A program made the translations under genes and the position numbers. Below the pieces are notes generated by a model. That model saw only the letters and a program-made list of their open reading frames with translations. It made no database searches and was not told the DNA's origin. Source: Pagrus major (lineage: Eukaryota > Chordata > Actinopteri > Spariformes > Sparidae). Taken from it: a stretch of 64,000 nt of DNA. Shown piece after piece: positions 47,031 through 61,504 of this stretch; position 1 is the stretch's first letter, and each line of letters starts with the position of its first letter. The stretch spans positions 18,307,466-18,371,465 of the forward strand of contig NC_133236.1 in NCBI RefSeq assembly GCF_040436345.1. Reading direction: 5' to 3'.

Positions 47031-48301
47031 GTAACTAGAGGGTTGTCAGAGTCAAAATCAGGTGTGAGATCCTGCCATTGTGTCCACAGGCCTCTCTGGT
47101 TTATAACTGTGTGTTTGAGTTAGGATCAAATACAGATTACTGATTTACTCAGTGCTCTCTAATGTCATCACAACAGGTAAGTCCTGTGATTTCTAGCCAG
47201 CTATGCCAACATTTGCCCATTATATCAGGGTGAAACGCTTCCTGACAGCTGAAAATGTGTCCGTCAGATACTGTTTCCCCGTGTTCAAAATGAAACTGCT
47301 GATGGAATTTGATGGCAGGCTAGCTAAATCTGGCGCAAAGCATCTCAATCTCACAAACATGATCTCTGTTTGTGTGCAATCTGAGCCATCCCCTTTGGCA
47401 TGCTGCGACAGACATGCTGTGCAGTGGGCCGCTGCGTCCGAACTCACTGTGTTTGTGTCTCAACACGACGGGAAGAGAGGGCGGGCAGAGAGCATCTTCC
47501 GAGGCAGGCCGTAGGTTGCCAACCCAATCATGAGTTAGAAACAGCACTGGCATATTTTATTGTATTTTTCCACTGGCTTAATTTTTTTTTATTATTAACT
47601 TTTGATTGTTTGGACAAGACGCACATTTGAGAACCGATTGCTATCTCCGGCCTCGGACTCACTAGACACACAGCTTTTGTTTTGGCCATTTCATTAATAG
47701 GTCATCTAGAAATCCAGCTGTAATGAGAGTCGGATATGCTCACGTAGGCAATGTGTTAAAGTTTAATTCACATATAGTCAAATTCACCAACTTCCTTCCT
47801 CACTCCCTGATGTATCATCCAAAGTTTTCGGAAGGTTTTAACATTTGGGATGATATAAGTACACAACTCAGCCAAATATATAACGAAGGTCTAGTCATTT
47901 TCAGGCATTTTAATGTTGAAATGTAACATATTATACTTTTAAAAGGTGACAATATGTCAACTTGTTTCCGCCCAAAAAAATCTATTTTTGCTGGTTTAAA
48001 TTTCTCAACAACTTCTCAAAAATGGATGTAAAATTGTTATCAATCAAAAGTGAGAACTCACAGTGCATTTTATCTTTCTACTTTATTATCTTTTTACATG
48101 GTTTGGCTTTGTTTTCTGTGGTCTGCATATTTAGTCTGATTGAATTCATGTCCCCCCAGATAGCCTGCATTTTGCACTGAATTATTATGTTTTATCGTTT
48201 GCAGAAGCAGCTGTTTTTACATGCTACTTGACACCGTAATCATCACTACTTTTATTTATATGGTTGTTTTAGTTAAAACATTCCCCCTGTGAAGTCAACG
48301 C

Positions 48302-48328
48302 ATCTGCCCCCGCTGACACTCCTACAGC
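48302..48328 (+). repeat. duplicated 22-mer, copy 2
   Basis: CATCTG then CCCCCGCTGACACTCCTACA GC, identical in the core to the copy at 45423-45448. Confidence 0.7.
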
Positions 48329-49556
48329 ACGGAAACAGTTTTGATCATTTTATTTCAGAATTAAATGATTTGCTTGTGTTTGATTAATGCTTCAAATACC
48401 TCACTTATCATGGTGATACTGGAAAATGGTCAAGGAAAAGTGTGCATTTTGTATTCTGTTAGCTTTAAAACGATAAATCAATTGATCACTACAATAATTG
48501 AGTATCAGACACTACTTTTCTGTCCATATTTGTTGACAGATACAGGTTAGATTACTTAGGCTGCCAGTAGTTTTGAATATACCATACTTACTAACAAATA
48601 CATAAAGATATTACAGGCTAAAACTGAGGAACAGACATCCAGTATCTACATATAGATCAGACTGCTAAAAGTAGTGCAAGAGTGCAAAGAATGCTGCAAT
48701 AAATATTAAATGAATAATGTTTGAGGACAATTTTTTTGCATCCCCAAATTTTACTCTTATACATGCAGTTCATAAGAACAGGCTCTCTCTCTTTATCCCA
48801 AATTACAAAACATCAAAATACGCTTTAACTGGTGTAATACCAGCACAACAAGCAGCAAATAAGGTCTGCAGAGGTCAAAACAACAGCACCCAGACAGGAA
48901 GCAAAAACATTCCACAGTGTTGCAAGAAAACTGCCTTTTCATCAATGATGGAGAAGTGCTAACCACAAAAACAAGAGCCAAGATTTTTTTTCGCTTTTGC
49001 TTTTTTTGTCTGGCTCTGTTTGTGAGAGTCTAAGGCAGCAGCGTTGACCCCGTAACCTCTTGCTCAGTATCGGTGACGCAGGACAAATTCTGGTCAGTTG
49101 GGGTTGATCAAAGAGGGGGCAGAGCAAAAGAATGATGAGATGAGATTGATTAACATTCAAAGTGAGCAGAGACAGAAGCTGGTGTGTGACAGGATTTTCA
49201 CAAGCAGTGACATCACTGTGTGGGAAAGTTACTTCATGTCTTTCCTTATCTGTCTCTGACCTCAGAGGTGTCAGGCGTTTGTGCGTGCAGAGCGAAGGTC
49301 ACATCAAAACACAGCAGAGAAGCCCCGCGTCCCATTTTCTGTGTGCCATCCTCAACAACACCTGCATGTGCACACGTTTCACACACTCTCTTCTGCACAG
49401 GGACACACGCCAACATACACAGTCATACACAGTAGATTTCATAAAGCTGGAAGACATGAAGGAAGCCTGACCAAAGATTGTGGCAGCGCAGGAAGGAAGT
49501 GGAACACACCCCTGGATCTGAACAGGAAGCAGCCAGGAAAAGAGGACTCTGACAGG

Positions 49557-49609
<53 letters not shown>
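49557..49609 (+). repeat. (AC)n microsatellite
   Basis: About 52 bases, one AAAC interruption. Confidence 0.95.
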
Positions 49610-49611
<2 letters not shown>

Positions 49612-52600
49612 CAGAGAGCTACAGCTTCATGGTTATGAGCCTGAACACTGACCATGACATGAATTTATAAAGTGCCTTAATAGAAAGGTGAACTTGCAGC
49701 TGTGTCTTTCATTAGTGTTCCGGTTCATCATTTCCATTAGATGGTCGGTTAAGATTAGCGAGGCATAAATAATCTAAGTCTGAGTGAGTTGATCTAATAA
49801 TTGAGGGACAGATGAGAGAAAATTATAGAAAAACAAAGTAACTCAACTAGTTTGATGTCAGTTTGGTGTGTCAGGGACTTTAGTGTACATTGTGTTAGTC
49901 AGTTAAAAAGTGCTTAGTTAGTCCACTCTAACCTACAGTTTCTGATGGATGATGTAACTTCTAAATTCCTGAGAAGTAAAGCTACACAATGTTGGGATTT
50001 ATTTTGCTTTAATGAAAGGATTTAATGTTTCACTCTACGAAAGACAAGGCTTCGAGGATAATCTTCAACTTATCCCTGGACCAACAGCTATCGGGGAAAC
50101 TTTCCAAGTAGAACTGGTCTGAAAGTGTTTCAACAGGAACAGGTGTTGAAAAAGGGTGAGTCATCTCAAATTGGGCCAATACGGTGCAACATTCAACAAA
50201 AGAGCCAAATGATGCCAAAAAGATTGACACCAACTTTCTTTTTACCTTGACTCATCTATTTAGTCCATTTATCTGTTAGCATAGTCTGTTAACAGTGAAG
50301 ACAGTTAATATATTTGAGTCACGATTACATATATTGGCCATTATTTATTATATTATATATACTACAAGGTAACTACTGATAATTCAATAGACAGACAACA
50401 CACAGCTGCATAGAGATCCTCCACAATAACCTGCAGGCGTACAATGCATGTTGACAGAGAACACACGCACATACACACAGTTAAATAAGCAGAGTCAGAG
50501 AAAGGTTGCCTGGGGTCTAGGCGCTGTGCTGTTTCTCACAGGCATGTTAATGGACATGTCACCATAGTTGCTCCCTATATTCCTCCGCTGTCCTCAGGAG
50601 CCAGGGTCAACAGAACATTGTGTCCCCTCAGGACAAGGCCTGGTCTGTGTGTGTGTGTGTGAACGTGTGCTTTTGTGCACTAGTGTATGTGAACACGTGT
50701 GTGTGTGTCACTTAACTGTCACCTGGAGTCCCTGCTGCGCTGCACAGTCAGTAATAATGAGCGAGTTTCATCAGACACAAACAAACAAACACCTAAACAT
50801 GTGGCTCATTAATTCAGGATAGCAGCAGGAGTGTTTCAACACCTTCGTGTCAAATTTGCTGGAGTTGCTGAGCAAAGGGAGCTGGAGGTGTCTATCTGAT
50901 GGATGCGCACTCGTTTAGTTATGCAATAGCTCTGAAACTTCAGGTTATTAGACGGTAACAAATCTTAGCTTGTTTACAAACTACGTTAAATTGCCTATTA
51001 TGTCAAAAGAAGGTCAAGTACAGGCTCTTTTACTGGCTTTTTATAGCAAATTTGTTCTCGGCCATGTAGCTCTTGTCACCGTGTCATCATAAATATAATG
51101 GATGTTACACAGAGCGAAGAAAAGTAGATGTTCTTGTGTAACATCGGCAACTAAAAAACAGAAATATCTTATTTTGAGCGTGACAGTCCATTCTTAACCT
51201 TGTAAATAGCAGTTTGACAAAATAATCTCAACACAAGGTCCACTTGTTATCTGTTAAAATGTGAAATAACTGCTGCATTGTTGCATGTCACCACCCCTTT
51301 CTTCTACTATCATTACTGAATAAAAGCAAAACACAAAAAAAGGACAGACTCCCTCCTCTGATGAAGACAGTGAGATGCCCCTGAAAGCACCAGGAAAGGC
51401 CAGAAAGTGGACCTTGTGTTATGAGTTTCATGTCAAACCAATATCATATTGTACTTTGCTTCCTTTAAAGCAACAGTGAGCAATCCAATATTTTGGGTAT
51501 TTGCTGTATTTGTGCACTCATGTGTGTATCAAAAGACAGCATTGTAGGACATTTCTGGTTGGAGAGAATCTCAGAACCAGCAGTGGTGGCCTCCAGCCGC
51601 TATGTTAAAGAAGACTTAAAGTAAAGATTAAGACCATAAACTCATTAGAAAACTGTTTACTGAGGTAATAATTCAACTCAGAAGTAGGATCACTTTCTCA
51701 TAAGCTTACATACAACCGGAATTCTTTTTGAAACCAGTGCCACCTCTGCTGGCCATTAGAGATAGCTTTTGCATTGGCTTTAATTTTCAGACCTGGAAGC
51801 TCCGTCCATACAGTCAATGGTCGGTTTCCAACCAAAGCAGTTGCTGTCCTCCTTCCAACAGCCGAACTGAGGCGTTGTGAGCGACCATTTCTGTAAAGTT
51901 TCCAAACCAACAATCTGATATTCACACTTCACACAGCATTTGGTCAGCTGTGCAGTAAGTGAGAAAGTAAGCAGGGTTTAAACTTCTTCCTCAAACTTTA
52001 GTTTTACTTCCCTCACTTTTCATGCATAAAGCTGAGTGCAAGACAAAAAATCTAGCCATTATCCCCATATTTTAGCTACTCATTCCTCTCTATAAAGGCC
52101 AGCTTTTCAGCCCACCTTCAATTGCACTTTTGGACATTACTTCACGCAGTAGCTTTTTCCACACAAACTTTTAACAACTTTAATGAACCTTATTATCTAT
52201 TAGCATGCACACATACTATATATTCTAAGCCATTTCTTAAGCTTAGGCCATTAAACACTTGCTGCAGGAGGAAAAACAAAAACTAAAAGACAGAATTGTA
52301 ATGAGGCCATTTGTATTTGAAGACCACTGCAAAAGTTTCCAGGGGTCTGTTTACTCCTCAATAACTTAACAGCATCCATTTTATTACATCATCAAATTGT
52401 GACAGCAGTAGCTTCTAAATTCTGAGATTGATTTAAATCAGTGTTCGAAAACCACTTCGAGAGCACAGAAGACAAAAACAAGCGGCCGATGCCAAAAGGA
52501 TGACGGTCTTTAAAATGACACGCATGTGTGTGTGTGAGAGAGAGAAAGTGTGTGGCTAATATTTTCCTGATCTTTGCTGCGTAGGGGCCTTGTCTAAAGC

Positions 52601-53205
52601 AGCTGCATGGGCTATCTGCCAAAACAACCACTCCCACTCTCTAGCTCTGTCTTTTCATTGTCTATTCAGCATCTCCAAATGCGTGCACGTTTTTTTTCTC
52701 CTCTAATTCCCAGTATTGTCTCACGAGTCACCTCGGCCATCTCCCAAACTCCCTGTCTGCTCATTCTTCCTCCATCCCTCAGACTATCTCTTCCTCTCTC
52801 CCTCTTCTCTTCCTTATGATAAGGAATAAAACCCACGACGAAAGCAGATCCATCTGCTAATACGAAAAAAAAACACAGAGAAAGGAAAAGAGAAGACACA
52901 CAGCTCCCACTGCCCAGTGCTTCTCCTGGGCGGCTCCACTCTTCCCTTCCCTTTTCCTTTCTCTGTGTTTTTTTAGTTGTTCCCACTTTAATATCAGTGT
53001 CCAGTGTGTTTTCATGACTCTTCACTGTGCATACATGTGTTTTCCTGCCCCAAATGTGTGTGTACAAGGAAATCCAAAAACATAAACTAGAGGACGGATC
53101 AGTTTCGGCCGGTGCAGAATGTCACACAGGAGCGTCACAGTACGGAAATAAACCCCCTGCAGGCGTCACTCTTACCCCGAGGGTTACATAACACTGACGG
53201 GCAGA

Positions 53206-53230
53206 GGTGGTGGTAGTGGTGGTGGTGGTG
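53206..53230 (+). repeat. (GGT)n microsatellite
   Basis: GGTGGTGGTAGTGGTGGTGG TGGTG with one substitution. Confidence 0.85.
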
Positions 53231-53954
53231 CTGAGGGGGGGTCACATGACTCTCAGCAGGTTGCACCTCAGGTCATTTACCCTGGAAATACAGCTTATTA
53301 TGTCTACTGGCATCTATAATACTGACGTAATATTCAGGGTTTCAAAACATCTTAACTGACAGCTGTAATTTGTATCAAACATTAACAAAGTTTTAGTGTT
53401 GACTTCACTGCTAAACATTTAGATCATAAAACAAATTTATACTGTATGTATTCAATTGGATGGCAGCAAGTTTATTAACTCCACAAGGAAACACCTCGGG
53501 CAGAAAAATTAAAAGTCAGTCTCTGGAACTGACTTGGGTTGGACAGAGTTTTTCTTTTTGGGTTTTTACAGCTAACAGGCACAACATGTATGATTACTAA
53601 CAGCAAGGCATTTACTGGTATTTCATATCAGGAGAAAACAGCTGGTTTCCCATTTCTCAACAGATTTTCGACAGTTCAACGCCAAGTTTTAACTAAACCA
53701 CCCATTGGACTGATTGTTCCCAGCCTGTGTAATGGTCAGCAGGAAAATCTTGCAAACTCTTGCTATTACAGGGGTAACAAATCATTTTTATGATCACAGC
53801 CTCTGGGCCAAATTTTTGCAAGATGTCAAAAACAACCACAGGACATATTTTACAAAAGTTAATCCCCTCAAAAAACATGCATCAAATCCAGCTGTTTTCT
53901 GGCTAGCATTTAACAACAATAATTAAAGGTAATTCAGCTTCAAATCTTCTTCAT

Positions 53955-54295
53955 TAGGGCTGCAACTAACAATTACCTCTACTTTTGTTATTGATAAATC
54001 TACCAACTGTTTTCTCGTTGAATCAATTGGTTATAAAGTGTCAGAGAACGCTCAAGATGTTAATCATAATTCCTTAAAGCCCAAGGTGATATCTTCCCGT
54101 TGTCTGTTTTCTTCGACCAACAGTTCAAAGGCATTCGTAATATTTCTCTCATCATTCATTCAGTCTTTTCTTTGAATTTCATGCCCATCTGTAGGTAATG
54201 TTTTGCTTGAAACTGACATAATGGACAACAATTTGGTGACTGTCAAAATACCTGCTGGATAATTTTCTGTTGATCGATGGACATATCAACTAAAC
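53955..54295 (+). mobile_element. hAT-like non-autonomous element (TAGGGCTGCAACTAAC end), copy 1
   Basis: Begins TTAGGGCTGCAACTAACAAT, then TTTTCTCGTTGAATCAATTG and TAAAGCCCAAGGTGATATCT. The same word order occurs at 56723-57030. 3' end approximate; non-coding. Confidence 0.7.
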
Positions 54296-56722
54296 CTTTT
54301 CAGCTCAATACAACACACATATCATGAAAAATGTATAAAGAGAGGACACTAAACTTTACTATTATAACATTTGGCATTTCACAAAGTACTGGCAAAGATG
54401 AAACTTCACCACTAACACTTTTTAAAATTGTTTTTGGCTCATTCAACACTCAGAAGAGAACTTACAGTATCTGGCACAGGAAGTTGGACTTGTTGAGAGG
54501 TATGACTCATCATCTAATATTACCTGGGGCCTGATTAAAATTTTTGACTTTCGTTTAATTGTGGTGTGGCCTTGTGGAATTTTATGAACATTTAAATCAC
54601 AAGACACTAATCTTTAATTAAGTCTACAATCCTGATGATCTCGTCCGAGTAAATAAAAGTGATTTAGAGTGTTTTAGACAGTCCTGTGACTTAAAAAAAG
54701 AGCCTTCAGCTCCTGTCACTTGTCAACAAGAGAGAAAAGGTATGAGGATGAAGTTCAGAGGTGACTCTCCTTTGACCAACTCAGCGGGTGGTGAAGTGGC
54801 TCAGGTTTGGCCTTCGTGCTGTAAAGTAATTCCCAGCAAGCGTGAATTTATGTGTTCAAGTCTTAGCACGTGACTGTGGATCCAACCTCATGCATGCGTG
54901 TGAATGTGCAGCTCCAACCATATCAGCCATTCGGGGTGAGAGAGGAAGAACTTGTTGGCCTTCACCCATCTCCCATGCCCCCCGTTTCCTGCTCCACCAC
55001 CCAAACTCCCACCCACCCCCATCCCCGCCCGAGGATTAGCTTATGGTCACCCCACTCGGCCTATTCTCTCTACTCTGTGTGTGTCTCTCTCTCTGTCCCT
55101 CACAGCTCTGCCACCTCAGCGTTTGGGCTGTTTGGACAGGAAAGCCCTCCGCCAGCTGCCTACAATAACAAGCCGACCTTAGTCACTGTCAGTGAGTGTG
55201 TGTGTGAGAGATAGAGAGAAAAGAAGTATCTGTGGGGGAGAGGAAGAGCTGGGTATGAAAACGAAGTAAGAGTTAAAGTAACACAGTAAGAACATAATAT
55301 TGATGTGTGAAATAAGATATTAAAATATCTGAGATCTGAGAGAGAGAGATACTGAGACATTTAGAGATAATAATTGATCATTTGGGACATTCAGCAAAGA
55401 ATCACAGTTATTATCTCTTGTCATAGTCTGTCAGCGAGGGCTTCATCACAGGTCCATCCCATTTACCAAGCGGTCCTATCCCCAGAAAGCAAAATGTCTC
55501 CATGTCTTCCACCACAAGCAGAAAGCTTCTAGAGCACATTTATAGTTTTCTTTGGTCTAAACAATAATAGAAAAGCACATATAAACTAATTGTTTCATGT
55601 GGTTTATTTATTCCCAAATGCCCAGTCCCAAGAAAACAAGTTCTTGGCAGTAAGAAGTAAAACCAATGCTCCAACCCCTGTAGATTTACATAAGCAAAAA
55701 AAACTTAGCCACAATGATTTTTAGTGTTCATAGTTTGTAGAAACACGTGATGAAATAGCTGAAGTCAGGCCAAACTGCACGTTGCCGACCAAAAATGCGT
55801 CAAGCTTGATTTTTCGAGCAAAGCAAATGCTTCCTATGAGATGTTAAAATTAATCTACTTAAAGTGGAAACAGACAACTTTTCACAGGTTAGTGTTTCTA
55901 AGTGGCATTTTTGACAGGTGAACTGCTTTCCTCACAACACAGGACAAAACACGAGTATATTAATTCATTCAGCTGATAATGGAGACATGAAAGCAGACTG
56001 AAATTATGCCAAACCGACTGGATCGCCAGACAGCCTTCATTTTCCCAGGAGACTTCATGCCCCGTGGCACAGAAAGTTGCAAAGTGAAAACAAAGTTTAT
56101 AGGGAGCCTATCTAAATGCCGATGGTGATGTTATTTTACAACCATTATATTGTTTCATCAACATTTACCTCATAATTATACGTTGCAGCAAAAAGGTGTC
56201 TACTACCAGTTTAACATGAAAGATTTTAGATCAGTTTCATGTAGAGTTGGGCGCTTACATGAGGAACCTCATTTTCAGGTGTTATTGGGTGCCCCTTAAA
56301 GTGATATTCAATCAATCAATTTAATATTGCACTTACAGTACATGAAGTTGGGGGACTTGCAAAAGGTAGATTCATATAAAAGAAGTCAAGTTAAAGCAGC
56401 AGAGACTGAAATACCCTGATTTGCAGAGACTAGTATGAGTCAAGAACAACTGATGCCTCACTTCCTTGATAGCAACTTGATAGCATCTCCCATTAAACAT
56501 CCATATGCCTGACAAACATCCATATATTTTGAACTTCACACCAGCAATGCAGGCTAGAAGGACATCATACAGCCGTTTTCAAAGCCTGAAGAGTAAAGGC
56601 CTCAGTAGGCTTCAAACAACGTGCTTGTCGGATTATCTAACAGTGTCTCAAACCAGTTAGTTCTTGAAGAGAGATTCAGATTTGTGCTAGCGTGACTTTT
56701 TGCTAGCGTGGCCATCCAGATC

Positions 56723-57030
56723 AATGATTATTATTATTATTTTCGATTAACTGATTAGTTGTTTGGTCTATGAAATGGTGAAAAATGTCAATCAGTGTTT
56801 ACTAAAGCCCAAAATGACATCCGCAAATGTCTTGGTTTGTCCACAACCCAAAGATAATCAGGTTACTCTCATAGAGGAGGAAAGAAACCAGACAATGTTC
56901 ACATTTAAGAAGCTGAAATCAGATCATTTTGACCTTTTTGTTAACAGAAAAACAATTCAAACCAATTGTTTGTGACAAAATAGAATCATTAAAATGTAAC
57001 AGTTGACAATTGAATGATTAATCGTAGGAT
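56723..57030 (+). mobile_element. hAT-like non-autonomous element, copy 2
   Basis: GATTAACTGATTAGTTGTTT GG, AAAGCCCAAAATGACATC, TGTCCACAACCCAAAGATAA and ending AATGATTAATCG. Better preserved than copy 1. The ORF at 56763-56975 is element sequence, not a gene. Confidence 0.7.
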
Positions 57031-57049
57031 TACAGTTTGTTTGAAGCAT

Positions 57050-60000
57050 ACAGGCATTCATAGCCTTTACAGCTGAATGCCACTATTCTTTACCCATTAA
57101 GGCTTGGTGTAACCATAATCTGAGGGACTGACTTGCCATTTGTAGCATGTACTGACAATCTGTCTGAAATTCTAGCATTCGACTCAACACCTATCATGTA
57201 ACTGTACGCTACACTAGATATCACACACAGCTGTTAAAACCTTGGAGGAACTTCCCCCTGTGGGCTAAAACGACCTCCTACCCACTCTTTCTACTTCCTG
57301 TGTTGGGTAGCACTCTCTGAGCCTCACTTCCTGTGGAAGACACGCAAACTTTCCCTCGCAGCTTTTTCAGCATCAATCTTCCTCTTTAAATCAATCTACA
57401 GAACTGTCTTCTTCTTCTCTCCTTCTCATATCGCTTCTGTGTATTTGTGTTGTCTGACCACTTGTTCACAGTTTTGTACTCTCCCCCTGCTTCGCCCTCT
57501 GTGCACTCTGTGAAGTGGTGACACTGGAAAGAGCACCGGTGGTGAGTTTGGCACCAGACTGGTTTGTGCAAATCTGCCCAATCGCAGCACCTCACCTCAC
57601 CAACCATCACCCCTCTGTTATTATAAGTGGCTTTGTGCGGCGAGGCCACAGCCATATACCCCACAATGACGGATGAACTAGTTTGAACCAGTGAGGACTG
57701 TGGACTCCAGGCAAAAGACACCACACAGACCACAGACCTCATACAGTACACACAAATCTCCTCACACGCATGCACAAATACACTGTCCATGCACCCCATG
57801 TTGTACACACTCACACATGATTGCTGAGACTTAAATAGCTTTTTCCATCACACTCACAGACACACGCATATGGGAGCGATTTGGCCCAAAAACTGCACAT
57901 TTCACACAAGCTTGCTGCACGACAGCTTCATGAATGGCTTGCCAGTTAGCTTACACAAGTGTACAGCTCCGTGTCTGTTTACATACACACTTTTATGGAT
58001 GGATGTATAACTGTGACTTATGTCGGCGCCATTCTGCTAAGTGCTGTAACCTTTCAACTCTGAGTAAACTGACCCAGAGGCAGGAAGAACATCCAGTACA
58101 GACAGTAGGAATGTTCAATTACTTTATGTACCCACATAAAAATCTGAGACTGTGTATGTTCAACGTGACAAAATGTGCTCAGCAGATGATTTAAGTTTGT
58201 GCATCTGCAGGTACCTGGTGGTCGTAAAACTACAACCTGATCTGCAAGGCCAATTGCTCTTAAAATCATTTGCTTATCCTGAATTTGTTGCCATGAGAAT
58301 AAAGTAAACACATGGAGCTACACGATAACTTAGCACGACATGCCTGAACATGTAGCTCTCAGCGATACAGCCTTCAGCAGTTTCCTGCAGGGGTTATGGG
58401 CGGTTGATCAAATATAATGTATATAACAGGTGCACTGCCACCCACCCACACACACACACATCATTTTTTTTACTTGCCTTTGTGTCGTGTGTGTTGTGCA
58501 ATATCTCAGATGTGACTTGACCATGTAACCATGAAACTACAATTAAACTTGAGAGCAAGGTCACATATTAGTTATTCATTGGAAACTGGCCTTTCACTGA
58601 ACCTCTACTCTCAACAGTTGTTTTCCAATCATAGCTTCGCAACGGTTACTTGGTACGGCAGGTCTATCAGGCTTTGGAGTTTTGTCAACATGCTGAAGCA
58701 GTGAGCATGAGCAGCAACACGAGCGCTTCTAAGTAAACAAGTTTGGAAGGTGGTGTCTTTAAAGAATTAAAGTGTAACGAGAGGATTAAACAGCATGTTT
58801 TTGTACTCTAATGTAAGCTACTACCAACAGATGTGTCCTTAGGTTGCTTCCAGGCAAGAGGTAGCATGACAATAGTTATCTACGTTGTTTTGTGGGGTTA
58901 CAAGTAACTTATAGACTGTGACGTTTGCTGCATGGGATACAGTCCAGGATGCTGCTATAGCAGAGTTTAAGGTGCCAGTTTTGTCATGCTTTGTTGTGGA
59001 TTTAGGGAACTCATCGGTTAGTCCTCATTCTCGGTGCAGTTCATTTTTCATTAGAGTGAAACACCATGTCTGACAGTGAGAACAATAAAGCACAAATCTC
59101 ACTTCTTGTTTATGTATCAATGATAATGTGATAATGTATCAATGATCAAAACTGTCACATACACCCCCATCACCAGAAATACACCAAGAAAAATCTGATC
59201 GTTTCAGAGCATTTACTAATAAAATTACGAGGAACAAGAGTTTTATGTTTTCTGTTCTCTCACAGGATGCATCTCTGATCTGAAGTTTCATCAATTAATG
59301 TCACCTGATCCCAAATTCTAGTTACTGTTTTACATTATCCAACACTGCGCAAGCTTTGAATGAGAGGACATTAAGCTGGGACTTAATGTTTGATTCATAC
59401 CTGCTTACATGCTCTGCTTATGTATTCTCACGCAGTTGTGATGAACACTGGAAATACATGGAGAAACTGCTAGTTGGATAATTACTGTAAGAGTGACTGT
59501 GTTTTTAACCTCTTTTGCCCTGGTTGCACCACACTGCCCGATCTGATATGAGAGGACAGTCTCTTCAATGTCATGAAATTGGCTCTGTCACGGTGTTTCC
59601 TAGTTTTCTTAAACTTATTTTTGCGATTTTGTGATTTCAGAAGCTGAGACAAGACGTAGCTCTACACTGCAATACAAGACCAACACTGCAGTACAAGACC
59701 AACACTATAGCTTCAGTTTTTTTCCATCATCACAGTGCAGATTTATCATATCGCATATAGGTAGCCGTTGCGTGCTTACCCTCTTCGCAGGACTCTCATT
59801 TTCAAACAAGTGAGCCAGAAACATTAAAAATCATCCAAAGACAAAGTCTCAATCCAACTAATGGAATTAATTAATTAATCAAACTGACTACAGCCAATAA
59901 AGACAGTTATCATTCCCACTGCCAAAATCAACAGTGACCAGCTAAAAATGAGAGATGCTTCTGTCTATTTCTGTTTTACTACAAATTAAAATGGTGGCAA

Positions 60001-60640
60001 GAATGCAAAGCTTTGCTGTAACTACAGGTGGGCTGCTAGCACACAAACACACTGACATACCATTAGCTTAGCCCACCAAATAGCTTGCATGCTCAAAACC
60101 ATTAGTGCCCATTACTGTAGCTCAAGCCTAATCAGTAGGCTGTTTATTCTAAATATCAGCATGTCCTTCCTCTCTTTCTGTCTAACTCTCGCTTTGTTTG
60201 TGCAGAGAGCAGGTGAACAGGGAGAGCTCTGGTCTGCCAGCCTGAACATCAACAAGAGAGCAGATGATAGAAATACATCAACCTGAAGAGTGAAGACAAA
60301 CAAATGTGACATGAGAAGAGGGGCGTGGTGGGAGAAAGAGGAGGTCTAGTGATGCAACAACATGCATTTTGTTAGTCCTGTTTCCTGGACGCCCCCCTGC
60401 TTTTGTCACATGATGCTTAGAGGAGTCTATGTACGCAAGTAACCTTTTAGTAACCCTAGCCTTTTCCTCACGCCAGCCCAGGGGTCACAAATGCCTCTAA
60501 GCACACCCAGACACTCTTCCTCAAATACACACACACATGGTAAGATGGTAAACAAGGAAAGGATGGCACTGCCGTGTGCTCAGCTTTCATAACTAACACA
60601 AATCTCTGGCCTTGACCTTGTTTTTAAACTCACTTCACAT
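57050..60640. other. no gene seen
   Basis: The 142-residue - strand open frame at 57386-57814 shows no recognisable domain and no splice context. A roughly 20-bp tandem (ACACTGCAATACAAGACCA, 2.3 units) lies at 59663-59708. Confidence 0.5.
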
Positions 60641-60643
60641 ACA

Positions 60644-60644
<1 letters not shown>

Positions 60645-60721
<77 letters not shown>
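60645..60721 (+). repeat. compound (TA)n(CA)n microsatellite
   Basis: About 34 bases of TA followed by about 44 of CA. Confidence 0.97.
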
Positions 60722-60725
<4 letters not shown>

Positions 60726-61049
60726 GCAAGCACTGTTCAAACATACCTGTATTGGAACTATGACATCTACCTTTGACCTCAGTCAGCCCTGGGAACTGTG
60801 GTCAAAGGGCGGTAATCTTCATAGCCCACAGTGCATGACCGACTGTACTCATGTGTGGAGTAAATGTGTGTGCATTGTTATTAGCTCTGGTATGTTCTAT
60901 TCCAGAGCGAATACAAAATTCCTTGATAACTATGATAAATATTTTTGGCCTGAACAGAATAATGATGTTTTAAATCAGTTATCAAACAAATATGCTAAAT
61001 ATTCCTGGCTTGAGCTTTTGGACTTCTGGACAGACAATTAAAAAAAAAA

Positions 61050-61319
61050 AAAAAACTCACTTGAGTGAGGGTTGAGTCCACTTTTTCAACTTTCAAGAAT
61101 TTAAAAAAGCATTCCCTGCTGGGTCCCCCATCCAGGCCCTAAACAACCTCCTCCTCCCTGTGCTCCAAACTCCCATTCTGTGCCGCTAGCTGCACCGCTA
61201 ACTGAGCTAACCAGCCAACAGCAGCTGACAGTTAGCAGCAAGTAGCAGTTAATATGCTGCCCTCTATTTGTACAAGTATGAATTCAACAGGTGTCCAATT
61301 CTTACATGTTGCACCTTTA
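61050..61319 (+). repeat. interspersed repeat ending GTTGCACCTTTAA
   Basis: Word series CTGTGCCGCTAGCTGCACCG, CAGCTGACAGTTAGCAGC and CTTACATGTTGCACCTTTAA resembles a fish element with a CACCTTTAA terminus. No matching left end was found. Confidence 0.4.
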
Positions 61320-61467
61320 AGTTTTTTATTTTTAATGGATTATTTAATGCGGACATTTGTTTATTTGACGTTTTGATTAGCAGCTGAGCCTTGCTGAGTC
61401 AAGCGGCTGTATGGCTGGGACGTCAATACCACGGCTCTAAACCACGGTCACAACTCTACAGACTCTG

Positions 61468-61504
61468 CCAATATATCACAAATGATGCATTTGTGATATA
61501 TTGG
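61468..61504. repeat. perfect 17-bp inverted repeat (hairpin)
   Basis: Arms CCAATATATCACAAATG and CATTTGTGATATATTGG are exact reverse complements separated by ATG. Confidence 0.97.

Larger units (their letters stand above)
47050..53900. other. no gene seen
   Basis: Ordinary AT-rich non-coding sequence with microsatellites. Open frames at 49160-49670 are produced by a CA repeat. No splice-bounded ORF was recognised. Confidence 0.5.

Noticed and set aside
49281..49670. 129-codon + strand ORF with an opposite-strand ORF
   Set aside because: Much of it is translation of a (CA)n microsatellite.
56763..56975. 70-codon ORF
   Set aside because: Lies wholly inside a copy of a non-autonomous repeat also present at 53955.
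57386..57814. 142-codon - strand ORF
   Set aside because: No recognisable domain, no splice or promoter context; length is within chance for 64 kb in six frames.
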